Source: Dehalococcoidia bacterium (lineage in GTDB: Bacteria; Chloroflexota; Dehalococcoidia; Dehalococcoidales; DAOWJH01). From it: DNA of 14,707 bases. Below are positions 13,902 through 14,707 of this stretch, piece by piece; positions within the stretch are counted from its first letter, which is position 1; every line of letters starts with the position of its first letter. The stretch lies in contig DAOWJH010000039.1 in NCBI GenBank assembly GCA_030640495.1, forward strand, positions 1 through 14,707. Direction: 5' to 3'. The notes under the pieces are model-generated. The model saw only the letters and a program-made list of their open reading frames with translations. It did not search any database and was not told the DNA's origin. The position numbers were made by a program, and so were the translations under genes.

Positions 13902-14522
13902 TTGTCTAAGATGTTTACCAATGAAAATATCATAATACGAAAGGGACTTCCGGAAGATGCGCCGGATTTCGCTAATCTTGCCTTGCTGTCCGAACCACCC
14001 CTTTTTCCCGCAATCTTTGGTTCTGGGGTAAGAGGCGTGATGCAAAACCTATTCCGCCACAGAAGGAATTTATTCAGTTTTGAACACTCGTATTTTATTG
14101 AGGTAGATGGTAGGAAAGCAGGCGTGATTATCGGATATGACTGGAAAGCCCAAAGAAGGGGAGAGTGGAGAACTGGACTATTGCTGGTTAAGTATATGAA
14201 GCTAAAATTCTTTACCAAAATTCCATCTTTATTGAAAGCTATGAGTGTTGTAGGAAGAGGTGAAGATAATGAATATTACGTTAGTAGTCTTGCCGTGTAT
14301 CCTGAATTTAGAGGTAGTAAACTAGGGACAAATCTTCTTTTGAGAGCAGAAGAGGAAGCTAAAAGATGTGGTGCCGAAAAAAGCGCATTGGATGTTGAAG
14401 CGGATAATCAAGGTGCCATCAAATTATATAATAGACTGGGGTATTCGATGGTGGGCAAGCCAATGAGGGCTAAAATTAACAGAAAGAATTTTGCCTTTTT
14501 TAGAATGTATAAAAAATTGTGA
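13902..14522 (+). CDS. GNAT-family N-acetyltransferase
   Basis: A protein of 206 residues from the TTG at 13902, or 203 from the ATG at 13911; neither start has a clear Shine-Dalgarno. The acetyl-CoA motif is VSSLAVYPEFRGSKLGTNLL (residues 127-146), where RGSKLGT is the pyrophosphate-binding loop, and NQGAIKLYNRLGY (169-181) is the usual C-terminal motif. The N-terminal half is basic and has no recognisable substrate signature. Sampled 60-bp blocks of the gene run near 36% GC, against about 55% in a sampled block of purM, so it looks recently acquired. It lies 10 bp after purM and 34 bp before purH and may be cotranscribed with them. Substrate unknown; nothing links it biochemically to purine synthesis. 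Confidence 0.85.
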   Translation: MSKMFTNENIIIRKGLPEDAPDFANLALLSEPPLFPAIFGSGVRGVMQNLFRHRRNLFSFEHSYFIEVDGRKAGVIIGYDWKAQRRGEWRTGLLLVKYMKLKFFTKIPSLLKAMSVVGRGEDNEYYVSSLAVYPEFRGSKLGTNLLLRAEEEAKRCGAEKSALDVEADNQGAIKLYNRLGYSMVGKPMRAKINRKNFAFFRMYKKL

Positions 14523-14556
14523 TGACACGCCAAGCAAAAAGAAATTGGAGGTATTC

Positions 14557-14707
14557 ATGCGAGCTATTATCAGTGTTTCTGACAAAGTCGGCGTAACCGA
14601 TTTTGCCCAAGGCTTGAGTCAGTTGGGGTTTGAAATATTCTCAACCGGCGGCACCAAAAAGGCTCTGAGCCAGGCTGGAGTGCCGATAAAGACTGTCTCT
14701 GAAATTA
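14557..14707 (+). CDS. purH: Bifunctional AICAR transformylase/IMP cyclohydrolase, 5' end only
   Basis: Only the first 50 codons are inside the window. The sequence starts MRAIISVSDKVGVTDFA and continues with the FSTGGTKKAL motif, the characteristic N-terminal methylglyoxal-synthase-like (IMP cyclohydrolase) region of PurH, which catalyses the last two steps to IMP. GGAGGT lies 4 bases before the ATG. Base composition returns to that of purM. The transformylase half is outside the window and cannot be checked. Confidence 0.9.
   Translation, partial: MRAIISVSDKVGVTDFAQGLSQLGFEIFSTGGTKKALSQAGVPIKTVSEI

Noticed and set aside
1..14707. A defence island, CRISPR, prophage or other novel multi-gene system
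   Set aside because: Every long frame matches a metabolic, replication or generic regulatory family; no nuclease/helicase cluster, integrase, transposase or spaced repeat array is visible.

Overview
This 14.7-kb window looks like a chromosomal stretch of housekeeping genes from a bacterium of roughly 50% GC. The gene set (an archaeal-type bifunctional fructose-1,6-bisphosphate aldolase/phosphatase, a CobO corrinoid adenosyltransferase, molybdopterin genes, an acyl-CoA carboxylase carboxyltransferase and a PurF with iron-sulfur cysteines) fits an anaerobic or ancestrally thermophilic lineage. My best guess is a Chloroflexota/Dehalococcoidia-like organism. That placement is inference from gene content; no marker for phylogeny could be searched. 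Start codons are often TTG, and one gene appears to use ATT.

Layout. At the left edge, on the minus strand, lies most of an acyl-CoA carboxylase carboxyltransferase subunit (1-1475, C-terminus cut off). A 251-bp divergent intergenic region carries promoter-like signals in both directions and an operator-like dyad. A long plus-strand run follows: cobO, the FBP aldolase/phosphatase, rdgB, moaA, an RNase H-MoaC fusion, dnaN, a two-CBS/ACT-like protein, an alpha/beta hydrolase, and purF with a good sigma70-like promoter. A large FMN/4Fe-4S/FAD oxidoreductase then lies on the minus strand (10642-12702). The plus strand resumes with purM, an AT-rich GNAT acetyltransferase and the first 50 codons of purH.

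How the genes fit together. moaA and the MoaC half of the fusion catalyse consecutive steps from GTP to cyclic pyranopterin monophosphate. purF, purM and purH are de novo purine genes whose order is broken by the reversed oxidoreductase and by the GNAT gene. The aldolase/phosphatase makes fructose-6-phosphate in gluconeogenesis. RdgB and the beta clamp serve nucleotide-pool hygiene and replication.

Most of the window is ordinary. The points that stand out are: (1) a single reading frame joining an RNase HI domain to MoaC, with two active-site positions exchanged in the RNase H half; (2) purM, whose conserved N-terminus can only be translated from an ATT codon behind an ideal Shine-Dalgarno; (3) a cluster of palindromic intergenic repeats whose edge supplies the ribosome-binding site of the fusion gene, with a shared 11-bp motif at two other intergenic sites; (4) a low-GC GNAT gene lodged between purM and purH. 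I saw no tRNA, rRNA, CRISPR array, insertion sequence or phage gene.
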